NCBI GenBank assembly: GCA_947627965.1
Contig: CANQYA010000012.1
Coordinates: forward strand, 1-14,110
Length of the DNA stretch: 14,110 nt
DNA from: an uncultured Bacilli bacterium
GTDB taxonomy: Bacteria > Bacillota_I > Bacilli_A > RF39 > UBA660
Direction of reading: 5' to 3'
Both the position numbers and the translations under genes were made by a program. The notes under the pieces are model-generated. The model was not told where the DNA came from and searched no databases. It saw only the letters and a list, made by a program, of their open reading frames with translations. This document shows, piece by piece, positions 13,862 through 14,110 of the stretch (its first letter is position 1; every line of letters starts with the position of its first letter).

Positions 13862-14110
13862 TTACATCTTTATAATATATGGATTTTCTATTGTTCCATT
13901 TTGGGTAGTAGAAGTTATCTCTATAGTTGGGATTAAATTTATGACTGGTCTTATTCCAAGAGCATCCCATACGTTTGCAGTGCCAAAAACAGTCGAAGTA
14001 ACGCGATAAGCAGCCGCACCGATGGAACTAGCGTAGAAAGATACAGGGCTCATTGTCCAATAATGAACTCCTGTATATAAATAATAACTATTATTATTTA
14101 CATAATGTGC
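13862..14110 (-). CDS. C-terminal end of a surface-type protein with PVINL tail (partial)
   Basis: The frame is open from the window edge to the TAA at 13862-13864, giving the last 82 residues. They begin AHYVNNNSYYLYTGVHYWTM and include SPVSFYASS, an AAAYRV segment, then VWDALGIRPVINLIPTIEIT, and end NGTIENPYIIKM. This pattern (YWTMSP..., GxRPVINL, then a short polar stretch and NPYII) recurs at the C-terminus of many large secreted or surface proteins of uncultured gut Firmicutes. Their function is unknown to me. The upstream part, where a signal peptide or other domains would lie, is outside the window. An internal ATG at 14053 is not the start, because the frame continues through it with the same character. 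Confidence 0.75.
   Translation of the reverse strand, partial: AHYVNNNSYYLYTGVHYWTMSPVSFYASSIGAAAYRVTSTVFGTANVWDALGIRPVINLIPTIEITSTTQNGTIENPYIIKM

Noticed and set aside
1..14110. CRISPR arrays, tRNA/rRNA genes, T-boxes or known riboswitches
   Set aside because: No spaced direct repeats and no recognisable structural RNA landmarks were seen on either strand; the AT-rich repeats present are low-complexity only.

Overview
The window is very AT-rich, and every gene I can support lies on the minus strand, so transcription runs from high to low coordinates. The protein families (YqeH, MreC/MreD, RadC, SpoIVFA/SpoIVFB, sigma-K, a short-type ProRS and a surface protein ending in a PVINL-type tail) point to a low-GC Firmicute that makes endospores. 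It is probably one of the compact uncultured gut Bacilli/Erysipelotrichia-like lineages near the Mollicutes. That placement is an inference from gene content and base composition. The standard genetic code fits: tryptophans in the long genes are TGG, and all 16 visible stops are TAA or TAG.

Layout in transcription order. (1) 14110-13862: the 3' end of a surface-type protein gene, closed by a hairpin terminator. (2) 13779-11182: a cysteine desulfurase, a small thioredoxin and a thioredoxin/CcdA membrane fusion, with overlapping genes. (3) 11164-10821: a strong sigma-A promoter, a leader of about 110 nt, a 57-residue zinc-ribbon protein and a terminator. (4) 10808-9327: proS with its own terminator. 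(5) 9267-4704: a SPOR-domain protein (SpoIIB-like), radC, mreC, mreD, spoIVFA, spoIVFB and sigK, then a terminator. (6) 4705-523: a clean sigma-A promoter, a membrane-anchored polysaccharide deacetylase with Ig-like repeats, a cohesin/cadherin-like surface protein, yqeH and a terminator. (7) 488-1: the left part of an IS1182-type transposase gene with inverted repeats, cut by the window edge.

Region 5 is the most interesting. In Bacillus subtilis the order is spoIIB-maf-radC-mreB-mreC-mreD-minC-minD-spoIVFA-spoIVFB, and sigK lies elsewhere. Here the locus is condensed, without maf, mreB, minC and minD, and pro-sigma-K sits directly behind its own processing protease and that protease's regulator. 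A sigma-E-like promoter lies just before sigK. Its -10 element forms one arm of a perfect 10-bp inverted repeat whose other arm holds the sigK start codon. Transcripts reading through from the upstream operon would fold the start codon into a hairpin. Transcripts from the sporulation promoter would lack one arm and should be freely translated. In addition, spoIVFB has 32 in-frame upstream codons that look like real SpoIVFB sequence but contain no ATG, GTG or TTG.

The remaining genes are housekeeping (proS, yqeH, radC), sulfur and thiol-redox functions (region 2), and cell-wall or surface functions (region 6). No tRNA, rRNA, CRISPR array or plus-strand gene was seen, and no gene-free stretch exceeds 300 bases.
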